This document shows, piece by piece, positions 42,688 through 51,130 of a stretch of 64,000 nt of DNA (the first letter of the stretch is position 1; each line of letters opens with the position of its first letter). The translations under genes were made by a program, and so were the position numbers. The DNA comes from JBBIQS01 sp037442205. GTDB lineage: Bacteria > Myxococcota > Myxococcia > Myxococcales > UBA5297. The DNA is taken from contig JBBIQS010000031.1 in the NCBI GenBank assembly GCA_037442205.1, forward strand, positions 1-64,000. Reading direction: 5' to 3'. The notes beneath the pieces were generated by a model. The model ran no database searches. It saw nothing but the letters and a program-made list of their open reading frames with translations, and was not told the origin of the DNA.

Positions 42688-44304
42688 CTACTGGTCCACC
42701 CAGGCCAGCCAGTTGATGCGGGTGGCGGCGGTCCCGCCTCCGGCGGTGTCGGTGTAGTGGTAGTAGACGAAGCCGGTCGCCGAGGGGCCGTTGGTGATGT
42801 CGCGCACGCTGGTGGCCGCGCCGCCTTCGATCGTCAGCTGCAGGGTGGCCGGCATCTTGGCCAACTGCGCGGGGAAGGTGACGGTGCCGGTCTCGGCGGT
42901 CACCTGGGCGGCGCCGGCGAAGAGCAGCCGAGTGCCCAGGACGATCGGATCGCTCGCCGAGGGCTCGACGGCAACCCAGTGAATCCGATCGGCCACGTAG
43001 GGGTTGCCTTGGTGCGTGGTGGAGATCGTGACGCCGGCCGTGTTCATGCTCACGATCTTGGCAGTGGTCGGCCCGGAGTTGTCGTAGCTCTCGTCCACGG
43101 TGGCGTAGACGACGGGGGTGGCGCCGAAGGTCTGCGGAAAGTTGATCATGCAGCTCGAGCAGTTAGCGGCCCTGGAGTCGAAGACCCCGGCCATGATCTT
43201 GCGGCTGGCGCCGCTGCGGGTCGGCACGGTGAACGCCCCCTGCTCCATCGCCAGCCAGTGGACGCCCTCGGCGGCGGTGTCAGTGGTGTACACCCAGCAC
43301 CACCAGCCGGCCTGCGACAGCCCGGTGGTCACCAGCCGGCAGCGGGTCACTCCGTTGTTGCTGGGCACGTGCGGAGTGAGCAGCACCGCCGGCTGCGCGG
43401 CGAATTGCAGCGGGAAGGTCGCCTGGCCGGAGTAGAGGCCGGTGGATCGGCCCGCGCCAGTGCCGCCGACGATCACCGGGATCGCGGCGCTCTCGCCGAC
43501 CTTCACCCGGTTGACCGGGCCGCCCACCGTCAGCGAGGTCCCCACCGCGCCGGTTCCGCTGACGTTGAAGGACGCGGTCTGGGCGGCGGTGCCGTTCTGG
43601 ACGTAGTTGCCGCTGCCCGGCTTGGGGTCGCGGGCGTCGCTCAGGCGCGCGTCGCCGGAGTCAACCTTGGCCGAGAAGGCGAGGAAGTCGGCCGAGGACA
43701 GGTAGCCGTCGGCGGAGTTGCCCGCCTTGCCGATGGCCAGCGCCGAGCCCGGAGTGCCGTTGCCGGTCAGCGGCGCCTGCACGCTGACGCTGGTCAGCCC
43801 GTCGTCGATGCCGTCGGCGAACCCGGCGGGGATTCCGGTGAGCTTGCTCCAGTCCAGCTGGGCGTTGAGCTTTCCTCCGGTGTCGAAGAGCGGGGTCCCG
43901 GCGACGGTGATGCTGGTGGCCTCCACCTTGCCGGCGACGCTGTTGGCCTGCGCCGCCACCAGCGCGAACGGGACCGCGGCGATCTGCTGCCGCGGAGCGA
44001 GCGCCGTGCCGCCGACCTCGATCTCCAGGTACCGATTCGGCCCGGCGAACAGATTGCTCGGGAAGGCGGTCACCGAGCCCAACTGCGTGGCGTAGTAGCC
44101 GTCGGAGAGGGCCAGGCTCTGGGCTTCGGTCCACAGCGCGCTGCCGCCGTTGCCGGCGTCGTAGATCGAGAACTTGATGGCGACGGAGCCGGACTCCGGC
44201 GAGCCGTCGGACTTGAGCAGGCGACCCTGGTATCCGACCAGCTGCGGGACCTGGGCCAAGGCCAGCGAGGGCAAGGCCGCCAACATGACTGCGAGTAGAC
44301 GCAT
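42688..44304 (-). CDS. Secreted protein with three C-terminal H-type-lectin-like repeats
   Basis: 538 residues. The signal peptide is MRLLAVMLAALPSLALAQ. The first ~110 mature residues (VPQLVGYQGRLLKSDGSPE to RQQIAAVPFALVAAQANSV) form the 'YQGRL..DG' domain seen at the start of many deltaproteobacterial fibre-like proteins. A Gly/Ser/Thr-rich middle follows. The last ~230 residues hold three related ~80-residue units, each with a FP..F...P.V start and ending in VHWLAMEQ, IHWVAVEP or INWLAWVD; this matches the H-type lectin layout. SD GGAG supports the ATG at 44304. Carbohydrate or surface binding is inferred. Confidence 0.8.
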   Translation of the reverse strand: MRLLAVMLAALPSLALAQVPQLVGYQGRLLKSDGSPESGSVAIKFSIYDAGNGGSALWTEAQSLALSDGYYATQLGSVTAFPSNLFAGPNRYLEIEVGGTALAPRQQIAAVPFALVAAQANSVAGKVEATSITVAGTPLFDTGGKLNAQLDWSKLTGIPAGFADGIDDGLTSVSVQAPLTGNGTPGSALAIGKAGNSADGYLSSADFLAFSAKVDSGDARLSDARDPKPGSGNYVQNGTAAQTASFNVSGTGAVGTSLTVGGPVNRVKVGESAAIPVIVGGTGAGRSTGLYSGQATFPLQFAAQPAVLLTPHVPSNNGVTRCRLVTTGLSQAGWWCWVYTTDTAAEGVHWLAMEQGAFTVPTRSGASRKIMAGVFDSRAANCSSCMINFPQTFGATPVVYATVDESYDNSGPTTAKIVSMNTAGVTISTTHQGNPYVADRIHWVAVEPSASDPIVLGTRLLFAGAAQVTAETGTVTFPAQLAKMPATLQLTIEGGAATSVRDITNGPSATGFVYYHYTDTAGGGTAATRINWLAWVDQ

Positions 44305-44472
44305 GAGAGGTGTCTCCGGGAGGTGGGGAGCGACGCCCAATCATACCGAGCACGCCAGGGCATCCGGCAAGGGGCCTGGCGCTCGGGCGGAATCACGGCC
44401 GGTGCTCGTAGAGGCTTGCGCGCACGCTGGCCCGGCGGCTCCGCAATCGCGGTTCTGAGGAATCGCGGTTCC

Positions 44473-44671
44473 GAGCCCCGCGGGTGAGCAGAGGGCGGGC
44501 GTTCAGCCCTCCGCAGCTCCCGTGGTTTCGCGCACGGCGCAGACGAGCGCCCGCCTCCGTCGATGAGCGGTGAGCCCGCAGTCCGGCGACTGCGCCACGG
44601 CCACGGAAGCCACGGCGTTTCCCTGAGCTGCGCGGGGCCCGACGTGCGCTCCTTGCTGACGCGCGGGGCTC
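44473..44671. mobile_element. Small inverted-repeat element, copy A (199 bp)
   Basis: Starts with GAGCCCCGCG and ends with the inverted CGCGGGGCTC. The 30-base ends (44473-44502 and 44642-44671) match in 23 of 30 positions after inversion, and the inner flank CGCAGCTC is also found inverted near the right end. It has no open reading frame of note. A second copy lies at 49.7 kb. Its right end reaches into the stop codon of the PilZ gene. It fills most of the 365-base gap between that gene and the lectin-like gene. Confidence 0.7.
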
Positions 44672-45587
44672 ACGCCCAGAACATCGGCTCCCGCTGGTGG
44701 GTGAAGGCGTGCAGGGCCTGCTTCGACTCCTGCTGCATCTCCAGGAACTCGATGCCCATCCCCGGGAAGACGTCGGGGGTGGCGTCGTTGTACTCGCGGT
44801 GCCAGCGCACCACTCCCTTGGCCTCGACCCGCTTGCCACCCACCGAGAATGACAGATCGACCTCGGTGCCGGCGTCCAGCAGGTTGCAGGTGGCCACGAA
44901 GATCCCGCCGTCCGAAAGGTCGGAGCTGAAGCCCTGGTAGAGGTTGCTGTCGGTGTGCAGGTCGACCTCGGTCTGCACCGCGACTCGCTCGCACTTGCGC
45001 TTCTGGGTGTAGTCCGTCCTCGGCGCCGGCTTCGGCGCCGCCACCCGCGGAGCCTGCGCCCGCGCCGGCGAGGGAACCACCGCGGAATTGGCCGCCGCGG
45101 CGGTCGCCGCCAACTCCTCGGCCTTGGCCCTGATCGCCGGGATCAGCTGCGCCGCCTGGGCCACCGCCGCCTCGGCCGCGGCCACCAGCTTGTCCCGCCG
45201 CTCGACCAACGCGTGCTCGGCCTCGAGCGCCGCCCGCCGCGCCTGCACCGCCTCCAGCCGGGCCTCGGTCGCCTTCTCTCGCTCCGGCGCCGCCGCCAGC
45301 TCGAGCTGCAGCTTCGGCAGCTTCCCCATCGCCTCCACCGCCATGCCCCCGGCCCGGGACTTGGTCAGCTCCAGCAGCTGGGCCCGGTGCGCCTCCAGCG
45401 CCTGCAGCGCCGCGTCCGCCTGGCGCTCGGCCTGGACCAGCCGCGCGGCGATCTGCGCCTCCTCCTGCTCGAGGACCGCCTCCTCGTGCGCCAAAGCCGT
45501 CAGATCGATCTTGCGGGTGCTGCTGCGCTTGGCGGAACCGAGCTTGATCGCGAGCACGAGGCCCTCCGGGGTAAGGTCCGGCTGCAC
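44670..45587 (-). CDS. Coiled-coil protein with C-terminal PilZ domain
   Basis: 305 residues. Residues ~30-165 are strongly helical and charged (EEAVLEQEEAQIAARLVQAE, RREKATEARLEAVQARRAAL-type heptads), forming a long coiled coil. After an Ala/Pro linker, residues ~195-300 are a PilZ domain with both c-di-GMP motifs: RKCERV (RxxxR type) and DLSDGG (DxSxxG). It is probably a cytoplasmic c-di-GMP effector. The GTG start is uncertain; no clear SD. The TGA stop uses bases of the adjoining repeat element. Confidence 0.88.
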   Translation of the reverse strand: MQPDLTPEGLVLAIKLGSAKRSSTRKIDLTALAHEEAVLEQEEAQIAARLVQAERQADAALQALEAHRAQLLELTKSRAGGMAVEAMGKLPKLQLELAAAPEREKATEARLEAVQARRAALEAEHALVERRDKLVAAAEAAVAQAAQLIPAIRAKAEELAATAAAANSAVVPSPARAQAPRVAAPKPAPRTDYTQKRKCERVAVQTEVDLHTDSNLYQGFSSDLSDGGIFVATCNLLDAGTEVDLSFSVGGKRVEAKGVVRWHREYNDATPDVFPGMGIEFLEMQQESKQALHAFTHQREPMFWA

Positions 45588-45708
45588 GCTCGATGCACGG
45601 GCCTTGCCACGCGGTCAGAGGCAAAATCGCCCGTCGTTTCGCGGACTCAGCCTGGGTCGCCGCCGACCGCCGGGTATGGGGCGCCTCAGGTTCGCGGCCG
45701 ACCGGCGC

Positions 45709-47163
45709 TCACTCCACCAGCGCCCGGGCCACGTCCTCGCGCAGCAGCGGCATCACCCCGCCGCCCAGCGCCAGGTTGACCACCGGCGAGCTGAGGCTCG
45801 CCCGGCAGGCGCCTCCCCAGTGCGGGCCCTCCAGCCCCACGCTGGCGAAGGCCGAGAAGTCGAAGAACCCGGTGCCGGTGCGCAGCTCGCCGTTGGCGTC
45901 GCAGTACTGCAGGTCGCGCCGCGGGCAGTCCACGTACTGCTGGACCACGTACCCGCCCGCCTTGTCGCCGACGGCGCGCTCCACCAGCTGCTTCCAGTCG
46001 AGGTCGGCGCCGAAGACCCGGCGGATCTGCGCCCGTACCTCGACCTCGGCGAGGAAGGGACCGACGAAGATCGCCCCGCCGCCGCGATCCCAGGCGCGCT
46101 TGAGGACGAGCTGGTCGGGGTGGGCGGCGACGAAGGCCGGCAGGTCGGGGATGCGAGTGCCGTCGGGGCCGAACGCCGGGCCGGGGACGAGCCGGCGGGT
46201 CCAGGCCAGCGCGCTGCGCGCCAGCTCGACCTCTTCCGGCGCCAGCCCGTAGCTCCTGGCCAGGGCCGGGTCGCTCCCGGCGGCGGAGAGCTCGGCGAAG
46301 GTGGCCTTGGACTCGAGGTGCGGATCGAGCGGATTGAAGACCATGAACCGCGACGGCTCGGCGAGGACCTTGGCCAGGGCACTGCCTTCCTCGAGCAGGC
46401 TGCCGGGCACGTGGCGGTAGAGGATGTCCACCCGCCGGCCGTTGGCGCGGATCTCGTCGCCGTCGAGAGACAGGTCGTCGGGGGACGCCAGGTAGGCCGG
46501 GTGGCCGAGGGTGGTGAAGGCCTGGGCCAGGTAGGCCAGCTCGGTGAGGTGCGGGTCGTTGCGGCGGCCGACCAGGGCCACGCTGGGGGTCGGGCGGGCG
46601 CCGCCGCGGTCCTGGTACCAGAGCACCAGGGCGTTGAGCAGGGCCTGGGCGTTGGAGCCGTTCTTGGAGATGAGCTTGGCGATGTTGCGGGCGGCTTCGT
46701 TGCGCTCGTGGCCCAGGGCGCGGATGAAGGACTGGGCGGCGATGTCCGAGTAGCCGACCAGCGAGGGCAAGGCGGCGTTGAGCTCGAGGGCCTTGAGCCG
46801 GCCCTGGGTTTCCTCGAGGAAGTCGACGCGCGACACCGCCAGCCGGTGGATGTCGGGCCAGGTGGCCTCGATGATCCGGCGCTCCAGCGGGGCCAGCGGG
46901 TCGAGGAGGATGCCGCGGCGGTCGGAGGCGAGCAGGGCGCGGGCCACCTTGAAGGCGGCGGTGCCGATGCGCCCGGCGAGGCGGGTGCGGGCGGCGAGGT
47001 CGGCGGCGCGAACCACGGTGGGCGAGAGCACCGCCGGGATCGGGGTCGGGCTGCCGTCGTCGCGGGTGATGGCCAGCCCCAGGGCGAACACCAGATCTGA
47101 GTAGACCGGGGCGATGCGGGCCAGCTTCTGCGGCTCGATTCGGGAGAGGTCGGCGAGGCTCAT
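45709..47163 (-). CDS. ATP-grasp-like protein of unknown substrate
   Basis: 484 residues. Segments such as GRLKALELNAALPSLVGYSD (Asn/Glu-rich metal site), PDQLVLKRAWDRGGGAIFVGPF (ATP-binding Lys/Gly-rich loop) and GGYVVQQYVDCPRRDLQYCD resemble circularly permuted ATP-grasp or glutathionylspermidine-synthase-like ligases. A peptide or amine ligase activity is inferred, not shown. No partner genes identify the substrate. The ATG at 47163 follows a -10-like TACAAA by seven bases without an SD. Confidence 0.72.
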   Translation of the reverse strand: MSLADLSRIEPQKLARIAPVYSDLVFALGLAITRDDGSPTPIPAVLSPTVVRAADLAARTRLAGRIGTAAFKVARALLASDRRGILLDPLAPLERRIIEATWPDIHRLAVSRVDFLEETQGRLKALELNAALPSLVGYSDIAAQSFIRALGHERNEAARNIAKLISKNGSNAQALLNALVLWYQDRGGARPTPSVALVGRRNDPHLTELAYLAQAFTTLGHPAYLASPDDLSLDGDEIRANGRRVDILYRHVPGSLLEEGSALAKVLAEPSRFMVFNPLDPHLESKATFAELSAAGSDPALARSYGLAPEEVELARSALAWTRRLVPGPAFGPDGTRIPDLPAFVAAHPDQLVLKRAWDRGGGAIFVGPFLAEVEVRAQIRRVFGADLDWKQLVERAVGDKAGGYVVQQYVDCPRRDLQYCDANGELRTGTGFFDFSAFASVGLEGPHWGGACRASLSSPVVNLALGGGVMPLLREDVARALVE

Positions 47164-47170
47164 GGATCGA

Positions 47171-47176
47171 TTTGTA
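47171..47176 (-). promoter_or_regulatory. -10 box of the ATP-grasp-like gene
   Basis: Minus-strand TACAAA, seven bases (TCGATCC) before the ATG. The -35 is weak. The mRNA is predicted to be leaderless. Confidence 0.4.
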
Positions 47177-47226
47177 CCGCGCTTCCGGGCTCGGGCGACA
47201 GCCAGCGGGGGTGGAATAGGTTTCGG

Positions 47227-47257
47227 TTGCACAGCGTGCCAGGGTCAGGTGTAGATA
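47227..47257 (+). promoter_or_regulatory. Promoter of the 47.3-kb lipoprotein gene
   Basis: -35 TTGCAC (47227-47232) and -10 TAGATA (47252-47257) with a 19-base spacer, one or two bases longer than ideal. The ~55-base leader contains a small GAGGA/TCCTC hairpin and ends in a strong Shine-Dalgarno (GGAGG). Confidence 0.4.
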
Positions 47258-47317
47258 GGTCGCCCCTGCCGGAAGGGGACCGAGGACCTTTCGATCCTCA
47301 TTTCTCGGAGGAAATCC

Positions 47318-47869
47318 ATGAATCGCGTCTATTTGGCCGTCGTCGTCGCGCTGTCGCTGTCCGCCTGTGGCTCTGCCATCACGTCCAAGCAGGACGCCGC
47401 CAACGCCATGCAGCGGCTGGGCAGCGCCGCCAGCTCGGTGGACAACGGCTCCGGGGGCGGCTCGGGCTTCAGCGCCGGGGGCACGGTCCAAGGCAAGAAG
47501 GGGACCGCCACCGTCAGCATGAATGCCTCCGTCTCCGGGGGCAGCACCGCGGCCGGCTACGACATCGCCTTCCACGGCTACTCGGCCGACGGGAACAACA
47601 CCTACGACGGCACCCTGACTGTCTCCACCTCGGTCAACGTCGGGACCAACGGCGTCCAGGTGCTCTACAAGATGAAGGGCAACGTCACCTCCAGCGGCGA
47701 GTACAACTCGACCATGGTGGTGGACATCACCGAGACCGCCTCGGTCACCAGCTTCTCCGACCACAGCGGCGGCCAGGTCAACGTCACCCTCGACGGCTTC
47801 GTCACCGCCGACGGCTCGACCTACACCTGGAACAACGAGGCGGTGACCGTCACCGCCTCCAAGTCCTAG
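47318..47869 (+). CDS. Lipoprotein, beta-rich
   Basis: Signal peptide MNRVYLAVVVALSLSAC with lipobox LSAC (Cys17). The mature ~165 residues have a Gly/Ser-rich start (DNGSGGGSGFSAGG) and then regular short strands (GTATVSMNASVSGG, TYDGTLTVSTSVNVG, EYNSTMVVDITETASV), typical of an extracellular beta fold. It has its own promoter, a strong SD and a strong terminator, so it is monocistronic and perhaps highly expressed. The function is unknown; it may be distantly related to the lipoprotein at 34.4-35.0 kb. Confidence 0.85.
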   Translation: MNRVYLAVVVALSLSACGSAITSKQDAANAMQRLGSAASSVDNGSGGGSGFSAGGTVQGKKGTATVSMNASVSGGSTAAGYDIAFHGYSADGNNTYDGTLTVSTSVNVGTNGVQVLYKMKGNVTSSGEYNSTMVVDITETASVTSFSDHSGGQVNVTLDGFVTADGSTYTWNNEAVTVTASKS

Positions 47870-47899
47870 GCGGGCAGCCGCAGGACAGATCGCAACTGC

Positions 47900-47939
47900 G
47901 GGCGATCCGGCTTCGGCTGGATCGCCCGTCTCCTTTTTT
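47900..47939 (+). terminator. Rho-independent terminator with UUCG tetraloop
   Basis: Stem GGGCGATCC (47900-47908) with GGATCGCCC (47919-47927), extended by inner pairs closing a TTCG tetraloop (47912-47915), followed within 7 bases by six T residues (47934-47939). It lies 30 bases after the lipoprotein stop. Confidence 0.93.
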
Positions 47940-47991
47940 GCAGCGCCGCGGACCGGGCATTCCTAACCTCAGGCACGCCAAGGAGGGAGCG

Positions 47992-49635
47992 ATGCTCACC
48001 GGTGCCCAGCTGATCGCCAAGATGCTCAAGGCCGAGGGGGTGGCCCACGCCTTCACGCTGTCCGGGCTGCACATCGCGCCGCTGTACGCCGCCTGCCTCG
48101 AGGAGGGCATCCAGCTCATCGACACCCGGCATGAGCAGGCGGCCGGGCATGCCGCCGACGCCTACGCCCGGCTGCGGCGCGGGGTGGGGGTGGCGATCGT
48201 CACCGCCGGCCCCGGGGTCACCGACGCGCTGACCGCGGTGGCCAACGCCTACAGCGCCAACGTGCCGCTGCTGCTGTTGGGCGGCGCGGCGCCGTCCTTC
48301 AACCAGGGCCGCGGGGCGCTGCAGGAGATCGAGCAGGTCGATCTCTTTCATCGGATCACCAAGTGGTCGGAGCGGATTCCCTCTCCGGACCGGGCGCCGC
48401 TGTACGTGGCCAAGGCGCTGCGGATGGCGCTCACCGGCCGGCCGGGGCCGGTGTTCCTGGAGTGCCCGTGGGACATGCTCTCCAACGGCGCCGCCGACGA
48501 GGTGGTCCCGCCGGCGCGCGGCTACCGGGCGACGGTCGGCTCTCCCGGCGATGCCAAGGCGGTGGAGCGGGCCATCGCGCTGCTGCGGTCGGCCGAGCGG
48601 CCGGCGGTGATCGCCGGTTCGAGCGTCTGGTGGGACGACGCCGCCGATCTCCTGGCCCGCCTGAGCGAGAAGGCCCAGCTGCCGACCTTCCTCAACGGCG
48701 CCGGGCGCGGCTGCCTGCCGTCGGACCATCCGCTGTTCTTCCAGAGCGCGCGCAGGGAGGTCCTGGGCAAGGCCGATGTGGTGCTGGTGATCGGAACGCC
48801 CTTCGACTTCCGCCTCAACTACGGCGCCGAGCCGACCTTCGGCGCCGAGGCCAAGATCGTCCAGGTGGACATCGACCCCACCGAGATCGGGCGCAACCGC
48901 TCGGTAGAGGTGGGGATCGTCGGCGACTCGCGCTCGGTGCTCGGGCAGCTGCTCGACGGCTGGGGCGCGCCGATCCAGCGCAACAGCTACCTGGCGGCGG
49001 TGCGCGAGGTGGAGAAGGGGAAGAAGGAGGCGCAGCGGATCTTTGAGAAGAGCGATCAGGTGCCGCTGCACCACTTCCGCGTCGCGCGGGAGATGAACGA
49101 CGTCGCCAACCAGGGCGATCCGATGTGGGTCGCCGACGGCGGCAACTGGGTGGCCATCGCCGCCAAGGTGGTCGAGCTCAAGTCGCCGGGCCGCTGGCTC
49201 GATCCCGGGCCGCTGGGCTGCCTGGGCGTGGGGGCGCCGTTCGCCATCGCCAGCAAGCTGCTGCATCCCAAGCGCACGACCTGGATCATCCAGGGCGACG
49301 GGTCGTTCGGGCTGAACGGCTTCGACTACGAGACCATGCTGCGCTTCAAGCTGCCGTGCGTGATCGTGGTGGGCAACGACGCGGCCTGGGGGCAGATCCG
49401 CCTGCCGCAGGTGCAGATGTACGGCCCCGAGATGTCGCCGGCGACGCAGCTGGCGCCGACCCGCTACGACCGGATCGTCGAGGCGATGGGCGGGGTGGGC
49501 TTCCACGTCACCGAGCCCAAGCAGCTGCGGCCGGCGCTGGAGAAGGCGGCGGCCAGCGGGACGGTGGCCTGCGTCAACGTGATGCTCGATCCCGAGGCGC
49601 CGGCGGCGTCGGGGGCGCAGGGGTACGCGGTCTAG
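47992..49635 (+). CDS. Thiamine-diphosphate-dependent enzyme (acetolactate synthase/2-hydroxyacyl-CoA lyase-like)
   Basis: 547 residues of the ThDP-enzyme family. The catalytic Glu lies in LIDTRHEQAAGHAADAYAR (~45). VAIVTAGPGVTDALTAVANAY and PLLLLGGAAPSFNQGRGALQEIEQ follow. The ThDP/Mg2+ motif is QGDGSFGLNGFDYETMLRF with ...VVGNDAAWG. The end YDRIVEAMGGVGFHVTEP is closer to 2-hydroxyacyl-CoA lyases and oxalyl-CoA decarboxylases than to IlvB. No small ilvN subunit gene is next to it, so a role in branched-chain synthesis is unlikely. An excellent SD (AAGGAGG) sets the ATG. Confidence 0.92.
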   Translation: MLTGAQLIAKMLKAEGVAHAFTLSGLHIAPLYAACLEEGIQLIDTRHEQAAGHAADAYARLRRGVGVAIVTAGPGVTDALTAVANAYSANVPLLLLGGAAPSFNQGRGALQEIEQVDLFHRITKWSERIPSPDRAPLYVAKALRMALTGRPGPVFLECPWDMLSNGAADEVVPPARGYRATVGSPGDAKAVERAIALLRSAERPAVIAGSSVWWDDAADLLARLSEKAQLPTFLNGAGRGCLPSDHPLFFQSARREVLGKADVVLVIGTPFDFRLNYGAEPTFGAEAKIVQVDIDPTEIGRNRSVEVGIVGDSRSVLGQLLDGWGAPIQRNSYLAAVREVEKGKKEAQRIFEKSDQVPLHHFRVAREMNDVANQGDPMWVADGGNWVAIAAKVVELKSPGRWLDPGPLGCLGVGAPFAIASKLLHPKRTTWIIQGDGSFGLNGFDYETMLRFKLPCVIVVGNDAAWGQIRLPQVQMYGPEMSPATQLAPTRYDRIVEAMGGVGFHVTEPKQLRPALEKAAASGTVACVNVMLDPEAPAASGAQGYAV

Positions 49636-49667
49636 CGAGGGAATTGAGCCAGCTTCCAGCGCGAAGA

Positions 49668-49812
49668 GAGCCCCGCGCGTCAGCAAGGGGCGGACGTTCA
49701 GCCCTGCGCAGCTCAGGGACATTCTTGGCGATTGGCCGCGCAGACCGGTGCCCGGACCCGAGCGGTCACTGCCCGGGGCACCACGCCCGCCCCTTGCTAA
49801 CGCGCGGGGCTC
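49668..49812. mobile_element. Small inverted-repeat element, copy B (145 bp)
   Basis: Terminal inverted repeats of 30 bases (49668-49697 and 49783-49812) differ at only two positions; they begin GAGCCCCGCGCGT and end in CGCGGGGCTC. The inner sequence includes GCAGCTCAGGGA, shared (inverted) with copy A. No coding capacity is evident. It sits in the gap between two convergent genes, 32 bases after the stop of the ThDP enzyme gene, and could also act as a bidirectional terminator. Confidence 0.8.
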
Positions 49813-49868
49813 CCGACGCGCGGGTGTCTAAGGCGCTGGGCTGGGATCCTGAAATCGAGGCGGAAGGG

Positions 49869-50159
49869 CTACCGCTTCTTCCCCGCCGGCAGCAGCGCCC
49901 GCGCCGCCTGGACCGCCAGGCTGGGCACCTTGAGCATCGAGCGGGCGAGCGAGAAGGCCAGCTCCACCGGGCTACCGCCCTTGGCCTCGATGCCGACTTT
50001 CTGGCCGAGCGCCATGTCCTCCAGCGCTCCGCGGGCGATGGTGGTCCGGCCGTCGGAGCGGATCTCGATCACCATCCGCGCCACCACCGGGGGCTCGCTG
50101 GAGACCTCGGGAATCTGCTGCTCGGCCTTCTTTGGAAGCTTGGCGCCGCCGTCGTCCAT
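49869..50159 (-). CDS. Small protein of unknown function
   Basis: 96 residues, not recognised. A polar N-terminus (MDDGGAKLPKKAEQQ) is followed by strands VVARMVIEIRSDGRTTIARGA and a hydrophobic helix VELAFSLARSMLKVPSLAVQAARALL. No signal peptide. Codon use is coding-like. It lies 42 bases downstream of the OmpA-like gene but has its own -10 box ending seven bases before its ATG. Confidence 0.65.
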   Translation of the reverse strand: MDDGGAKLPKKAEQQIPEVSSEPPVVARMVIEIRSDGRTTIARGALEDMALGQKVGIEAKGGSPVELAFSLARSMLKVPSLAVQAARALLPAGKKR

Positions 50160-50166
50160 GAGGCGA

Positions 50167-50172
50167 AGGATA
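50167..50172 (-). promoter_or_regulatory. -10 box of the 96-residue protein gene
   Basis: Minus-strand TATCCT, seven bases (TCGCCTC) before the ATG; no Shine-Dalgarno and no clear -35. The mRNA is predicted to be leaderless. Confidence 0.4.
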
Positions 50173-50201
50173 GCCTCCCGCGCATCCGCGCGCGGGGAAG
50201 A

Positions 50202-51122
50202 TTACGGGCGCTTCTTGCCCTTGCCGCCCTTGGCCGGCTTGGCGTCCTTGGCAACCGCCTTGGCGGCCTTCGGGTCGGGCTTGGCGCCTTTAGCCTCGGG
50301 CGGGGCGGGCAGGGTGCCCGGCTTGGCGTCCAGCGCCGGGGTCAGCAGGATCTCGATCCGCCGGTTGCGGGCCCGCCCGGCGGCGTTGGCGTTGTCGGCC
50401 ACCGGGTGATGCTCGCCATAGCCGGCGGCCAGCAGCCGCTTGGCCGGGACCTTGGCCTCCTCGGCCAGGTAGCGCACCACGTTGACCGCCCGCGCCGCCG
50501 ACAGCTCCCAGTTGGTCGGGAAGGTCTCCTTGAGCTGCTTGTCGGCGATCGGTGAGTCGTCGGTGTGGCCCGAGACCTGGATCTGCTTGTCCTGGATGGT
50601 CGCCAGGATCGCGCCCACCTTCCCCAGCACCTCCTTGCCGCGGTCGGAGAGGTCGGCCTTGCCCGAGTCGAAGAGGATCTTGTCCACCAGGTCGACCTGC
50701 AGCCGGCCGCCGGACTGGCTGACGCGGATCTCGCCCTTCTTGATCTCGGCGGTGAGCTTGTCCTCGAGCGAGTCGTAGGTGCTCTTGAGCTTGGCCAGCT
50801 CGCCCTCCCTCTCCTTGACCGTCGAGTCGAGCTCGTCGACCCGGGCCCGAAGCAGGCCGGCTTCGCTCTCCACCGAGGCCAGCTTGGCGATCAGGTCGTT
50901 CTTGGCGTTTTCGCCCGCCAGGGCCTGCTGCGAGGTTTCGGCCAGCGCCTTCTGCGCCTGCGCGGTGGCGACCTTCTCCGCCTCCAGCGCCTGCCACAGG
51001 AACCAGCCGCCCGCTCCCGCTCCCGCGAGGACCAACACCAGCAGCAGCCAGGGCATCACGCCCCCGCGCCGCGGCTTGACGGCGCTCAGCTCTTGTTCGG
51101 TCAGCCCCATGTCGTCGCTCAT
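50202..51122 (-). CDS. Inner-membrane-anchored OmpA-family protein
   Basis: 306 residues. A single membrane segment (VMPWLLLVLVLAGAGAGGWFLW, ~22-43) is followed by a coiled coil (~50-125: AQKALAETSQQALAGENAK, VDELDSTVKEREGELAKLK) and an OmpA/MotB peptidoglycan-binding domain (~140-255). The domain shows KILFDSGKADLS, VSGHTDDSPI, NWELSAARAVNVVRYL and AGRARNRRIEILL. A basic Lys/Ala/Pro tail ends the protein. The topology resembles MotB, but no motA-like gene is adjacent. The ATG follows a -10 TAGACT by eight bases. It is divergent from the YcaQ-like gene. Confidence 0.9.
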   Translation of the reverse strand: MSDDMGLTEQELSAVKPRRGGVMPWLLLVLVLAGAGAGGWFLWQALEAEKVATAQAQKALAETSQQALAGENAKNDLIAKLASVESEAGLLRARVDELDSTVKEREGELAKLKSTYDSLEDKLTAEIKKGEIRVSQSGGRLQVDLVDKILFDSGKADLSDRGKEVLGKVGAILATIQDKQIQVSGHTDDSPIADKQLKETFPTNWELSAARAVNVVRYLAEEAKVPAKRLLAAGYGEHHPVADNANAAGRARNRRIEILLTPALDAKPGTLPAPPEAKGAKPDPKAAKAVAKDAKPAKGGKGKKRP

Positions 51123-51130
51123 GGCCCTGT

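Noticed and set aside
47992..49635. Acetolactate synthase (ilvB) assignment
   Set aside because: No ilvN or ilvC nearby, and the C-terminal motif order fits 2-hydroxyacyl-CoA lyase or oxalyl-CoA decarboxylase better; left as a ThDP enzyme without symbol.
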